Below are positions 34,890-43,096 of a stretch of 64,000 bases of DNA, in pieces. Source of the DNA: Thermomonospora echinospora (lineage in GTDB: Bacteria; Actinomycetota; Actinomycetes; Streptosporangiales; Streptosporangiaceae). The translations under genes were made by a program, and so were the position numbers. The stretch spans positions 124,001 to 188,000 of the forward strand of contig NZ_FNVO01000006.1 of assembly GCF_900108175.1 (NCBI RefSeq), written 5' to 3'. The notes under the pieces were generated by a model, which saw nothing but the letters and a program-made list of their open reading frames with translations, made no database searches and was not told the origin of the DNA. Positions within the stretch are counted from its first letter, which is position 1. The number at the start of each line of letters is the position of its first letter.

Positions 34890-36218
34890 TCAGTCGGGGG
34901 CGGAGACGCGGTGGGCGGTGAGTTGGGTGAGGACGGCCTGGTGGGCCTCCCAGCCGTCGGGGAACTTGACGGGGACGTTCAGGTGGATGGGGTCGGTGGA
35001 GGGGTAGGCGTCCAGCAGGTCGGTGATGCCCGCCCGCGCCACGACGATGCAGGCCTGGCGGTGGCGGGAGGTCAGCACGCACAGGCGGCCGGCCTCCAGG
35101 TGGAAGGCGGTGGCGTCGCGGCGGCCGGACAGGGGGTGGACGACGACGACCACCTCGAACTCGCGGCCCTGGAGGCGGTTGGCGGTGTCGACGGTGATGC
35201 CGGGGACGCCGAGAGCCGCCAGGGCGCGGCGGATCTGGTCGGCCTGGTCCCGGTGGGCCACGCCGATGGCGATGTCGCCGGGGCCGATGGGACGGCCGTC
35301 GGGGTGGCGTTCGCACACCGCGACAGCGCCTCGGGTCAGGAGGCGGGCGGCCAGGCCGGCGGCGGCCTCGGCGGCCTGGGGGTCGGTCCGCAACGTGTGG
35401 CGGGCGGGGAGTTCGTGCAGCGCCCAGCCCGCCCGGCGGGCCGTCTCCAGAGTGTCGTCCAGTGGGGAACGCAGCCCCCGGGTGGTGAACTCCAGGCGGC
35501 GCGTGCCCTCGGAGGTGCCCGCCTGGAAGCCGGTGAACGGGTAGAACGCCCGTGACACCAGCGGAGCCGCCGACGCCGGAAGGCGCCAGGAGACCGGGAG
35601 ACGGTGGGTCGGCAGTTCCTCGTTGTGGGCCAGCAGGACGTCGATGGCGTTCAGGCGGGGGTCATAGGACAGCCCCGTCCAGCGGGCGGTCTCCACGACG
35701 GTGAACGGGTCGAGCTGACCGGGGTCGCCGACGAACAGGCCGCGGTCGAACAGGTGCGCCACCAGCAGCAGCGCGTCGGACCTCATCTGGTAGGCCTCGT
35801 CCACGATGGCCCAGCGGCGGTGGTGGTCGCGGACGCGGGCCCACTTGGCGGCGGTGCCGAGGACGATGCGGCACTCGCCCAGGCCGTCGATCCCGGTGTC
35901 GACGGCGACATTGGCCAGCCGGTTCACGCCGTCGGGCGGGGTGTAGGCCTCGGCGGACAGCCGGCCCAGGGGGACGTCGGGGAGTTCGGCGGCGAGGCGT
36001 TCGATGAGGTCGTCGACCTGATTGTTGGTCTGGGCGATGATCATCGTGGTCTCGCCCGACTCGGTGAGGGCGCGGGCGGCCCGCACCACCAGGGTGGTCT
36101 TGCCGGCGCCGGGCGGGGAGTCGACGACCACGCCGCGGTCGCCGTCGCCGGCGCGGGCCATGTCGGCCAGCACCGACTCGACGGCCTGCTGGGACGCCGC
36201 CGACGGGTCCTCGATCAC
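34890..36218 (-). CDS. SF1 helicase (Dna2/Upf1-like), last gene of nuclease-helicase unit
   Basis: A 442-residue helicase. Motif I SPPGAGKTTL is at residues 34-43, and motif II is WAIVDEAYQM (DEAY instead of DEAQ). Motif III is FVGDPGQLDPF, motif IV region SWRLPASAAPLVSRAFYPF. Motif V is VDTANRLQGREFEVVVVVHPLSG and motif VI SRHRQACIVVA. The helicase core has almost no extra domains. The start is GTG 36218, overlapping the stop of the previous gene (GTGA), so it is co-translated with it. With the PD-(D/E)XK nuclease two genes upstream it recalls Dna2 or AddAB, where helicase and Fe-S nuclease work together on DNA ends. A role in defence or repair is inferred. Confidence 0.88.
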   Translation of the reverse strand: MIEDPSAASQQAVESVLADMARAGDGDRGVVVDSPPGAGKTTLVVRAARALTESGETTMIIAQTNNQVDDLIERLAAELPDVPLGRLSAEAYTPPDGVNRLANVAVDTGIDGLGECRIVLGTAAKWARVRDHHRRWAIVDEAYQMRSDALLLVAHLFDRGLFVGDPGQLDPFTVVETARWTGLSYDPRLNAIDVLLAHNEELPTHRLPVSWRLPASAAPLVSRAFYPFTGFQAGTSEGTRRLEFTTRGLRSPLDDTLETARRAGWALHELPARHTLRTDPQAAEAAAGLAARLLTRGAVAVCERHPDGRPIGPGDIAIGVAHRDQADQIRRALAALGVPGITVDTANRLQGREFEVVVVVHPLSGRRDATAFHLEAGRLCVLTSRHRQACIVVARAGITDLLDAYPSTDPIHLNVPVKFPDGWEAHQAVLTQLTAHRVSAPD

Positions 36219-37684
36219 TGCTCGGCTCCCTGGGGTTCTTCGGACCCCGGCGGCGGGCCGCCGTGCGTCCATGGGGTCTCCTCCGGGGCGGGGAAGTCCT
36301 GGCCGCCCCACTGCGGGGGGACCCTCGTGTAGCGGACGGTCTCGCCCGGCTCCGGGATGGGGACGGGTTTCTTGACGGTGCCCATGCCGGAGACGACGTC
36401 CAGCACCAGCAGGCACCCGGATTCGTCCTCGGCGATTTCGCGGATCCGCACGTTCTGCTTGGGCCGGTCAGGGCACACGTAGGCCTGGTCGTCGTCCACG
36501 CGGACCGGGTCCTCGGTGCGCACGGTCAGGCGGGGGCGCAGCACGGTGCGGCCCTTGGCGGTGACCTCGGTGCGGTCGGGTTCGCCGGCGACGACGGTGC
36601 CGCCGAACGCCTCCCCCGTGGTGCGCAGCTCGGCCAGGACGAACGGGTCGTCGACGGCCTGCTGAGCCTCGAAGCGGCTCTGGGCACGTTCCAGGGTGGC
36701 CAGCCGGGCGGCCGCGGCGACGGCGTGGTCATGGCGGGGCTGCGGAGGGCCGCCCTCGGCGATGCGGTCGACGTGCCGGGTGAAGCGGTCGCGGTCGGCC
36801 GCCCAGCGCTGCTCGCAGCCGGCCGCCTCGGGCAGCTCGCGCAGCCGCCGCAGCCCCTTCCACATCAGCCGCCAGGTCGGCATGAGCTGCGAGGTGACGG
36901 CCTCGCGGACCTTGGCCTCGGCGCGGGCCGCCGCCACCGGGTCGCCGGCGTCCACGGCGCGGTCGTAGCCCTGGACGGCGGGCTGCAGGACGAGGCCGTC
37001 GAAGTCGGGGTCGGTGGCGGGGCCGGCGGGCGGGAAGTCCAGCGGGTTCTCGGCGACCTGCGCCGCGGCGGCCCCGGTGGTCCCCTCGGGCGGGCAGATC
37101 CAGGCCAGCAGCATCGCCAGGTTGGCGTCCTCCAGATCGCTCTGGCCGGTCGCCCACTGGGCGGTGAGCAGGTCGGTGAGCGCGAGCGCCAGCGAGGACC
37201 CGGGATACTCGGCCCGGTCGGCGAAGAACGTCAGCCAGCGCCCCAGCAGCGGCACGTCGTCCTCGGTCTCCTGGAACCGGGTCAGCCGCCCCGTCAGGCC
37301 GAGGTGGTCCAGCGCGGGCCGGTTGGGCACGAGGATCTGCGGGGCGTCGGCGTACCGCAGCCGGGGCTCGCCGCCGCGCGGGACGACCTCCTCGGTCTCC
37401 CCCTGCCGGGCCGCGACGTAGCCGAGCACGACGTGCGCCAGGTCGGTGAAGAAGGCGTGCTGCAGGTCACGGTTGCGCGGCTGCGGCACGGTGAGCAGCA
37501 CCGGCTCGTCCGGATCGGTGCCCACCGCGCAGCCCAGCGGGGCGGCGGCTTCGCCGGCGAGCTTGAGCGGGACGATGACCAGCGGCTCGTCCACCAGATG
37601 GTGGTGCCGGAACCTGCGCAGCGGCCGGGCGTACCCGGTACGCGCGGCGTGCATCTTCTCCAGCACGGTCAGCAGGCCGCTCAT
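36215..37684 (-). CDS. Unknown protein between Cas4-like nuclease and helicase
   Basis: A 489-residue protein starting at ATG 37684 (ATGA overlap with the nuclease stop) and ending in the GTGA overlap with the helicase. The N-terminal third is beta-rich (RRFRHHHLVDEPLVIVPLKLAGEAAAPLG, VLLTVPQPRNRDLQHAFF). The middle is helical (LARWLTFFADR-like, LALTDLLTAQWATG). A region of long helices follows (RAEAKVREAVTSQLMPTWRLMWKGLRRLRELPEAAGCEQRW). The C-terminal 110 residues are beta-type (VRTEDPVRVDDDQAYVCPDRPKQNVRIREIAEDESGCLLVLDVVSGM), which might be an OB-like or SH3-like fold placed before a helicase. I do not recognise the family. Its position inside a translationally coupled operon implies a complex with its neighbours. 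Confidence 0.78.
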   Translation of the reverse strand: MSGLLTVLEKMHAARTGYARPLRRFRHHHLVDEPLVIVPLKLAGEAAAPLGCAVGTDPDEPVLLTVPQPRNRDLQHAFFTDLAHVVLGYVAARQGETEEVVPRGGEPRLRYADAPQILVPNRPALDHLGLTGRLTRFQETEDDVPLLGRWLTFFADRAEYPGSSLALALTDLLTAQWATGQSDLEDANLAMLLAWICPPEGTTGAAAAQVAENPLDFPPAGPATDPDFDGLVLQPAVQGYDRAVDAGDPVAAARAEAKVREAVTSQLMPTWRLMWKGLRRLRELPEAAGCEQRWAADRDRFTRHVDRIAEGGPPQPRHDHAVAAAARLATLERAQSRFEAQQAVDDPFVLAELRTTGEAFGGTVVAGEPDRTEVTAKGRTVLRPRLTVRTEDPVRVDDDQAYVCPDRPKQNVRIREIAEDESGCLLVLDVVSGMGTVKKPVPIPEPGETVRYTRVPPQWGGQDFPAPEETPWTHGGPPPGSEEPQGAEQ

Positions 37685-38802
37685 CCCAGGCCGCTCCGCA
37701 GCGTCTCGGCGTGCCGGAGCGCCCGTGCGATCTCGGCCTCGTCCTCGGCGGGCGCACGCGTTCCCTCGGCCAGGCCCAGCGCGGCACAGACGGTGTCGAC
37801 GCCGCCGAGCATCCCGCCGACCGCGGGGCCGAACACGTCGAGGGAGTCGGCGCAGCGGGCCTCGTCGCGGCAGAATGCGGCCAGCTCGCAGTGCGCCCGG
37901 CAGCCCGGCCGGTAGCGGGCCGGGATCTGGTGGAGAGCGGCGGCCAGCTCGGCCGGGTCGCGGGTGGGGTCGCCGTCGTCGTCGGGGGCCAGGTCGAACG
38001 ACACGCCCTCGGGCAGCGCGTCCAGCAGGGTCTCGACGCGGCTCATCCGGGCCAGTACCCGGCGGACGGCGGCGAGCTGCTTGCGCACGTCGATCAGCGA
38101 CACGACCGGCCGGTTGGTGAAGTCGGCCGGGGTGACCAGCAGGACCTCGTGCGAGACGGTCTCGGGGTCCAGGCCGTGGTCGGCCAGCAGCTCCCGCAGT
38201 GCCAGCACGTACACGGCGGCCTGCCGGGCGGCGGCTGTTACCTGCTCGCCGTCCACCTGGCCGTCGATGACCGCGAACGACTTGATCTCCACCACGTGGA
38301 ACCGGCCGCCGACCTGGAAGGCGACCAGGTCCGGCTCCAGGTAGGCGGTGCATCCGGCGACGCGCAGCCGCAGCATCGGGTGGTCGAACAGCGTCCCCGC
38401 GTCGTCGCCCTCGCGGGCGGCGCGCAGCAACTGGGCGGTGGTGTGGCGGGCGCGCAGCTCGCGGCCGGTGTTGTCGCCCACGTCCTCCAGCGGCAGGTAG
38501 GCGGCCTCCTCGATGGTCAGGCCCAGCTTCTCGCGCAGCAGTCGCAGCAGCTGCGCGGCGCCGTTGGCCTTGATCTGCTCCTCGAACACCCGGCCGCGGG
38601 CCAGCGCGAACGGGGACTGCCCGAAGCGGCCCGGGAAGCCGACGCGGGCGCCGATCCGGTCCTTGTCGGCTCCGGAGGCGTCCAGCAGGGCGCGGCGCGC
38701 ACAGCCGGGGTTCTCGTTGAGACCGGCGATGGTGCGGGCGGAGAAGCCGACCGGTGACGTCCCGCCCCGCAGGGCGGCCAGCCGGGTGTTGAGTGAGTCC
38801 AC
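37681..38802 (-). CDS. PD-(D/E)XK nuclease, Cas4/AddB-like, with probable Fe-S cysteines
   Basis: A 373-residue nuclease. The active-site triad is Asp158 (YLEPDLVAF), Glu172 and Lys174 (FHVVEIKSF), with a following Gln-rich helix (AARQAAVYVLAL) as motif III/QxxxY-like. A lone Cys34 (NPGCARR) and a C-terminal set Cys301, Cys305, Cys311, Cys317 (GCRAHCELAAFCRDEARC) match the arrangement in AddB/Cas4/Dna2 nucleases, where one N-terminal and three C-terminal cysteines hold a 4Fe-4S cluster. The enzyme should cut single-stranded DNA ends. It is second in a four-gene unit with an SF1 helicase. No cas genes or CRISPR array lie nearby, so it is not a CRISPR adaptation protein. Confidence 0.85.
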   Translation of the reverse strand: MDSLNTRLAALRGGTSPVGFSARTIAGLNENPGCARRALLDASGADKDRIGARVGFPGRFGQSPFALARGRVFEEQIKANGAAQLLRLLREKLGLTIEEAAYLPLEDVGDNTGRELRARHTTAQLLRAAREGDDAGTLFDHPMLRLRVAGCTAYLEPDLVAFQVGGRFHVVEIKSFAVIDGQVDGEQVTAAARQAAVYVLALRELLADHGLDPETVSHEVLLVTPADFTNRPVVSLIDVRKQLAAVRRVLARMSRVETLLDALPEGVSFDLAPDDDGDPTRDPAELAAALHQIPARYRPGCRAHCELAAFCRDEARCADSLDVFGPAVGGMLGGVDTVCAALGLAEGTRAPAEDEAEIARALRHAETLRSGLG

Positions 38803-38856
38803 GGTAGTGACCTAAGTGATTGTCGAGTCGGTACGGAAGTATGACGCGCGCATCTG

Positions 38857-39669
38857 TCAGCCCTGGGCCGTTTTCCCGGGGATCGCCCGTAGCTTTGTCC
38901 CGAACAGCCGTTCCGTCTCGTCGAGCCGGCGGCGGGCGCGGTCGGCGGCGGCGGCACGGGCCTGCCGGTCGGCGTCGAGGTGCACGGCGATCTCCGCCTC
39001 GGCCGCGCGGGTGAGCAGGCCGGGGTCGATCGGTCCGGTCCCGCGGGGGGTCGCCCCGGGGATGCTGACGGCGAAGCTGCGCAGTAGGCGTTCGGTGTCG
39101 GGCGTCTCGTGCAGCCCCCGCTGCGCGGCGTCCGCGACCGCGACCGCGGCTCTCAGGAAGTCCACCCGGGGGCTGAGCGGGCCGATGATCCTGTGCTCCA
39201 GCGGCCAGGAGCTCACCGTGACGAGGCCCCTGGCGGGTGCGAGCAGGTCGGAGGTCAGCGCCGGGCACAGGTAGTACGGCCGGGCGCCCGGGGACGAGCG
39301 GAACGAGCGCTCCTCGTCCCGCCGCAGGCTGGCCAGCCGGGAGGCGGGCAGTTCGCCGGGGAAGAACGCCCGGTGCACCGCCCCGATCAGCTTGGGCGCG
39401 GCCGGGACGCCGAGCAGGGTGAGGACCTGGTGCACATGCTCCCGCGCCGGCACCAGCGGCCCCGGCGGGCGGGCGGGCTCCGGCGCGGACGGCTGCTGCC
39501 GTTCGTCTCGTTCCAGGGCGTCGGCCAGCTCGTCCCAGGCCCGCTCGACCCTGCGCAGCTCGGCCCGCAACTCCTTGACCCGGGCCGAGTCCCGACGCCT
39601 CATGGCGGCGCGCACCGAACGGCGCAACCGCGCGATCCGGTCCTCCAGCGCCTCCAGATCGTCCTGCAC
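38857..39669 (-). CDS. Coiled-coil protein, first gene of nuclease-helicase unit
   Basis: A 270-residue protein starting at GTG 39669. Residues 1-55 are a charged coiled coil (LEALEDRIARLRRSVRAAMRRRDSARVKELRAELRRVERAWDEL). A Pro-rich linker follows, then a folded domain (VHQVLTLLGVPAAPKLIGAVHRAFFPGELPASRLASLRRDEER, ARPYYLCPALTSDLLAPARGLVTVSSWPLEHRIIGP) and a final Ala/Arg-rich helix. The central part could bind DNA or a partner: LGVPAAPKLIGAVHRAFF reads like a helix-turn-helix, and the SLRRDEERSF segment is typical of proteins that sense or regulate. I do not recognise the family. It lies 54 bp upstream of the nuclease gene and is divergent from an OmpR-type regulator, sharing a repeat-rich promoter. 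Confidence 0.75.
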   Translation of the reverse strand: MQDDLEALEDRIARLRRSVRAAMRRRDSARVKELRAELRRVERAWDELADALERDERQQPSAPEPARPPGPLVPAREHVHQVLTLLGVPAAPKLIGAVHRAFFPGELPASRLASLRRDEERSFRSSPGARPYYLCPALTSDLLAPARGLVTVSSWPLEHRIIGPLSPRVDFLRAAVAVADAAQRGLHETPDTERLLRSFAVSIPGATPRGTGPIDPGLLTRAAEAEIAVHLDADRQARAAAADRARRRLDETERLFGTKLRAIPGKTAQG

Positions 39670-39685
39670 GACCGAACGCTAACAG

Positions 39686-39715
39686 ATCTCCAGGGTTTTC
39701 CAGAGTTCTCCAGAG
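39686..39715. repeat. Three tandem 10-bp direct repeats in the divergent promoter
   Basis: ATCTCCAGGG (39686-39695), TTTTCCAGAG (39696-39705) and TTCTCCAGAG (39706-39715) are three head-to-tail copies with consensus TTCTCCAGAG, exactly one helical turn each. They lie 16 bp before the start of the coiled-coil/nuclease/helicase operon and 60 bp before the OmpR-type regulator. OmpR-family regulators bind tandem direct repeats of this spacing, so the neighbouring regulator is the natural candidate. Confidence 0.65.
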
Positions 39716-39763
39716 ACGGCGACTGGGGAACGGTTGCGGCGGCGTGCCCGATCAACGGGCTTT

Positions 39764-39769
39764 TAGAGT
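39764..39769 (+). promoter_or_regulatory. -10 box for a leaderless response-regulator mRNA
   Basis: TAGAGT matches TANNNT and ends 6 nt before GTG 39776; the gene has no Shine-Dalgarno sequence. This is the usual layout of leaderless actinobacterial genes. Confidence 0.5.
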
Positions 39770-39775
39770 GGCGGC

Positions 39776-40453
39776 GTGTCCAATCACCGCATTCTCGTCG
39801 TGGAGGACGAGCCGGCCATCGCCGACGCGGTGGCCGAACGGCTGCGGGCGGAGGGCTTCGACGCCGTGATCGCCGCCGACGGGCCCGGCGCCATCGAGTC
39901 GTTCCGCAGGTGCCCGCCGGATCTGGTGGTCCTCGACGTCATGCTGCCCGGCATCGACGGGCTGGAGGTCTGCCGGCGGATCCAGGCCGAGCGGCCCGTG
40001 CCGGTGCTGATGCTCACCGCCCGCGGCGACGAGATCGACGAGCTGGTCGGGCTGGGCGTCGGCGCCGACGACTACCTCACCAAGCCGTTCAGCATGCGGG
40101 TGCTGGTGGCACGGGTGCGTGCGCTGCTGCGGCGGGTCGAGCGCCTGCGGGCCGAACCGTCCGGGGTGGTCCGGCTCGGCGGCCTGGAGGTGGACCCGGC
40201 GGCGCACCGGGTCCGTCGTGACGGGGCCGAGGTGCATCTGACGCCGACGGAGTTCGAGCTGCTGGCGTTCCTGGCGGGCGCTCCCGGCACCGTGTTCTCC
40301 CGCGCGCAGCTCCTGGAACGGATCTGGGACTGGGCAGACGGTTCCGGGACGCGCACGGTCGACAGTCATGTGAAGGCGTTGCGCCGCAAACTCGGCGCCG
40401 GGGTCATCCGGACCGTGCACGGCGTCGGGTACGCGCTGGAGGTGCCGCGGTGA
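39776..40453 (+). CDS. OmpR-family response regulator
   Basis: A 225-residue response regulator. The receiver domain has the acidic pair (EDE), the phosphoacceptor Asp54 (VVLDVMLPG), Thr in MLTARG and Lys in YLTKPFS. The C-terminal winged helix has LTPTEFELLAFLAGAPGTVFSRAQLLERIWDW and TRTVDSHVKALRRKLG...IRTVHGVGYALE, the OmpR/PhoB type. It starts at GTG 39776, apparently leaderless, and overlaps the sensor kinase gene by GTGA. Three 10-bp tandem repeats upstream probably are its own binding site, which would also place the divergent nuclease operon under its control. Confidence 0.95.
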   Translation: MSNHRILVVEDEPAIADAVAERLRAEGFDAVIAADGPGAIESFRRCPPDLVVLDVMLPGIDGLEVCRRIQAERPVPVLMLTARGDEIDELVGLGVGADDYLTKPFSMRVLVARVRALLRRVERLRAEPSGVVRLGGLEVDPAAHRVRRDGAEVHLTPTEFELLAFLAGAPGTVFSRAQLLERIWDWADGSGTRTVDSHVKALRRKLGAGVIRTVHGVGYALEVPR

Positions 40454-41433
40454 TCCCTCGTCCGCTCGATCCGCTCCGTTCGATCAAGCTCAAGCTGGGC
40501 CTGCTGGTGGTGGCCAGCACCTGCGTCACCGCCCTGGTCCTCAAGGAGGCGCTGGAGACGGGCATCCGGGGGCGGCACGCCTTCCCGTTCGCCGTGCTGC
40601 TCTCCCTCGTGGTCACCCAGGTCCTGGCCCACGGCATGACGTCGCCGCTGCGCGATATGACCGCGGTGGCCCGGGAGATGGCGCGGGGGCGTTACGACCG
40701 GCGGGTACGGGCGAGTTCCCGCGACGAGGTCGGCGACCTCGCCCGCGCCTTCAACGCCATGGCCGATGATCTGGCCGAGGTGGACCGGCGGCGACGCGAC
40801 TTCATCGCCAACGTCTCCCACGAGCTGCGGACGCCGATCAGCGCCCTGCACGCCCAGCTGGAGAACATCGCCGACGGGGTGACGCCGGTCCGGCGGGAGA
40901 CGCTGCAGGTCGCGCTGGACCAGACCGAGCGGCTCGGGCGCCTGGTCGCACAGCTGCTCGACCTGTCCCGCGTGGACGGGGGCGGTGAGCCATTGCACCG
41001 CTCCCCGTTCGCCGTCCGGCCGTTCCTGTCGGACGCGGTGGACCAGGCGCGGACCGCGCACCCTCAGGTCCGTTTCACCGTCGAGGCCCCGCCCGGCCTG
41101 ACCGTACGGGCCGACCGGGACCGGCTGCACCAGGTCGTGGCCAACCTGCTGGACAACGCCGCCCGGCACGGCCGGGGCACCGTCACGGTCACCGCGCGGG
41201 CCTCACGCGCCGGTCTGGTCCTGGAGGTCGCCGACGACGGGCCGGGCATCCCGCCGGGTGAACGGGACCGGGTGTTCGAGCGTTTCTCCCGCGGCGACCA
41301 CGGCTCCGACGGCGGCACCGGCCTTGGTTTGGCGATCGCCCGCTGGGCGGTGGACCTGCACGGCGGGCGCATCGAGGTGGTCGACGCGGCGCGCGGCTGC
41401 CGGATCCGGGCGCTCATCCCGGCCACGGGCTGA
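40450..41433 (+). CDS. Sensor histidine kinase
   Basis: A 327-residue membrane kinase, starting at GTG 40450 inside the regulator's stop. It has two close membrane helices (about 15-32 and 44-62) with hardly any extracytoplasmic loop, so it may sense within the membrane or through a partner. HAMP (SPLRDMTAVAREMARGRYDRRV), HisKA with His124 (FIANVSHELRTPISALHAQLENI), and the ATPase boxes N (VVANLLDNAARHG), G1 (VADDGPGIP), F (VFERFSRG) and G2 (GGTGLGLAIAR) are all present. It should phosphorylate the adjacent OmpR-type regulator. Confidence 0.95.
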   Translation: MIPRPLDPLRSIKLKLGLLVVASTCVTALVLKEALETGIRGRHAFPFAVLLSLVVTQVLAHGMTSPLRDMTAVAREMARGRYDRRVRASSRDEVGDLARAFNAMADDLAEVDRRRRDFIANVSHELRTPISALHAQLENIADGVTPVRRETLQVALDQTERLGRLVAQLLDLSRVDGGGEPLHRSPFAVRPFLSDAVDQARTAHPQVRFTVEAPPGLTVRADRDRLHQVVANLLDNAARHGRGTVTVTARASRAGLVLEVADDGPGIPPGERDRVFERFSRGDHGSDGGTGLGLAIARWAVDLHGGRIEVVDAARGCRIRALIPATG

Positions 41434-41479
41434 CCGGCGGCACCCACCGCCCCGACCGGAACGCCCACCCCGGGCACGA

Positions 41480-41507
41480 GCCGCCTCGCCGGCACCGGCG
41501 GGGCGGC
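41480..41507 (+). terminator. Terminator hairpin after the sensor kinase
   Basis: A 13-bp stem with one G-T pair: 41480-41492 against 41495-41507. The literal gap is 2 nt, so the top pairs must open. It lies 46 bp after the kinase stop and separates the two-component operon from the radical SAM gene. Confidence 0.55.
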
Positions 41508-41561
41508 CTCGCCCCGCAACCCTCGCCCCCGCCGCGACCCTCGTCCCGGACGCGGACCGGC

Positions 41562-41579
41562 CTTCACAGGCTCTTCACA
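41562..41579 (+). promoter_or_regulatory. CTTCACA direct repeats before the radical SAM gene
   Basis: CTTCACA occurs at 41562-41568 and again at 41573-41579, an 11-bp period, 75 bp before ATG 41654. The repeat resembles the GTTCACC-type direct repeats of Streptomyces PhoP, another OmpR-family regulator. The adjacent two-component system is an alternative binder. Confidence 0.4.
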
Positions 41580-41653
41580 CAACCCGCACCCGGCCCCCGC
41601 CATCGGCGAACGGCCGGGCGGTATCCAAGTCATGGAACGACCTGGAGGAGCCC

Positions 41654-43096
41654 ATGCAGGTAAAAATGATCTTGCCCGCGCTGACCGAGGCCACGTCCCC
41701 GTTCTTCCGCCCGATCAAGTACTCGCTGTTCCCGCCGCTCGGGCTGGCCACCCTGGCGGGCTATCTGGACCCCGGCGACGAGGTGACCATCACCGACGAG
41801 CACGTGCAGCGGGTGGACACCTCCGACGAACCCGACCTGGTGGTGATCCAGGTCTACATCACCTCCGCGCGCCGGGCGTACGAGCTGGCCGACCACTACC
41901 GGGCCAAGGGCGCCCACGTCTGCCTGGGCGGCCTGCACGTAACCTCGCTGCCGGAGGAGGCCGCCCAGCACGCCGACACGATCTTCTGCGGGCCGGGCGA
42001 GGACACCTGGCCGCGTTTCCTGGCCGACCTGCGCGCCGGGCAGCCGGCGCCCCGGTACGACTCCACCGAACGCACCCTGGCCGGGCTGCCCCCGATCCGC
42101 CGTGACCTGATCGAGCGGCACCGGTATCTGGTGCCGAACTCGATCGTGGTCTCGCGCGGCTGCCCGCACGTGTGCGACTTCTGCTACAAGGAGGCGTTCT
42201 TCGAGGGCGGCAAGTCGTTCTACACCCAGACCGTGGACGCGGCGCTGGCCGAGATCGACCGGCTGCCCGGGCGTCACCTGTACTTCCTGGACGACCACCT
42301 GTTCGGCAACGCCCGCTTCGCCACCGCCCTGTTCGACGGGATGCGCGGGATGGGACGGCTGTGGCAGGCGGCCGGAACGGTGCAGGCGGTGCTGCGTCCC
42401 GGGCTGCTGGAGAAGGCCGTCGAGTCCGGGCTGCGCAGCCTGTTCGTCGGCTTCGAGACGGTCAACGCCGGCAACCTCGCCGAGCAGCGCAAGTGGCAGA
42501 ACATCGACCGGGACTACGGCGCGGTGATCCGGCGGCTGCACGACCACGGGGTGATGGTCAACGGCAGCTTCGTCTTCGGCATGGACCACGACGACCCGAG
42601 CGTGTTCGACCGCACCGTCGAGTGGGCGATCGGCCACGGCGTGGAGACCGCGACCTTCCACATCCTCACGCCCTACCCCGGCACCCGGCTCTACGACCGG
42701 ATGGCCAAGGCCGGCCGGCTCCTGCACTCCGACTGGGACCGCTACGACACCCGTACCGTCGTCTTCAAGCCCGCCCGGATGACCGCCCGCCAGCTTGAAG
42801 ACGGCTACTGGCGCGCCTACCGCGACTTCTACCGCTGGGGCTCGATCCTGCGCGGTGCCGCCACCAAACCCACCCTGGCGGGCAAAGCCCGCCACGCCGC
42901 CTACGCGGGCGGCTGGAAGAAGTTCGAACCCGCCTGGGATCTCATCATCCGGGCCAGACAGGCCACCCGCGCCCTGCCCGTCCTGGAAACGGTCCTCGCC
43001 GGCGGCCTCCGCTCCCGAAGGCCGGACACCTCAGGTCGGCTCCTGCCGTCCGTCGCGACGGCGGATACGGAACGGCGTCAGCCGGAGCGGGCCTGA
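41654..43096 (+). CDS. Cobalamin-binding-domain radical SAM protein
   Basis: A 480-residue enzyme. ATG 41654 follows a CTGGAGGAG site. Residues 1-130 are a B12-binding-like fold (PPLGLATLAGYLDPGDEVTITDEH, KGAHVCLGGLHVTSLPEEAAQHADTIFCGPGE); the base-off His motif is not obvious. The radical SAM core has Cys170, Cys174, Cys177 (CPHVCDFCYKE) for the 4Fe-4S cluster. Later motifs (LYFLDDHLFGN, SLFVGFETVN, VNGSFVFGMDHDDPSVFDRTVEWA, HILTPYPGTRLYDRM) match the class-B methylase-like family with a DUF4070-type end, distant relatives of HpnR/HpnP-type enzymes. The last 60 residues are basic and disordered. A methyltransfer or lipid-modifying role is possible; the product is unknown. Confidence 0.85.
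   Translation: MQVKMILPALTEATSPFFRPIKYSLFPPLGLATLAGYLDPGDEVTITDEHVQRVDTSDEPDLVVIQVYITSARRAYELADHYRAKGAHVCLGGLHVTSLPEEAAQHADTIFCGPGEDTWPRFLADLRAGQPAPRYDSTERTLAGLPPIRRDLIERHRYLVPNSIVVSRGCPHVCDFCYKEAFFEGGKSFYTQTVDAALAEIDRLPGRHLYFLDDHLFGNARFATALFDGMRGMGRLWQAAGTVQAVLRPGLLEKAVESGLRSLFVGFETVNAGNLAEQRKWQNIDRDYGAVIRRLHDHGVMVNGSFVFGMDHDDPSVFDRTVEWAIGHGVETATFHILTPYPGTRLYDRMAKAGRLLHSDWDRYDTRTVVFKPARMTARQLEDGYWRAYRDFYRWGSILRGAATKPTLAGKARHAAYAGGWKKFEPAWDLIIRARQATRALPVLETVLAGGLRSRRPDTSGRLLPSVATADTERRQPERA

Noticed and set aside
34890-39669. CRISPR-Cas adaptation module (Cas4-like nuclease)
   Set aside because: No repeat-spacer array and no cas1 or cas2-like protein in the window; the helicase is SF1, not Cas3.
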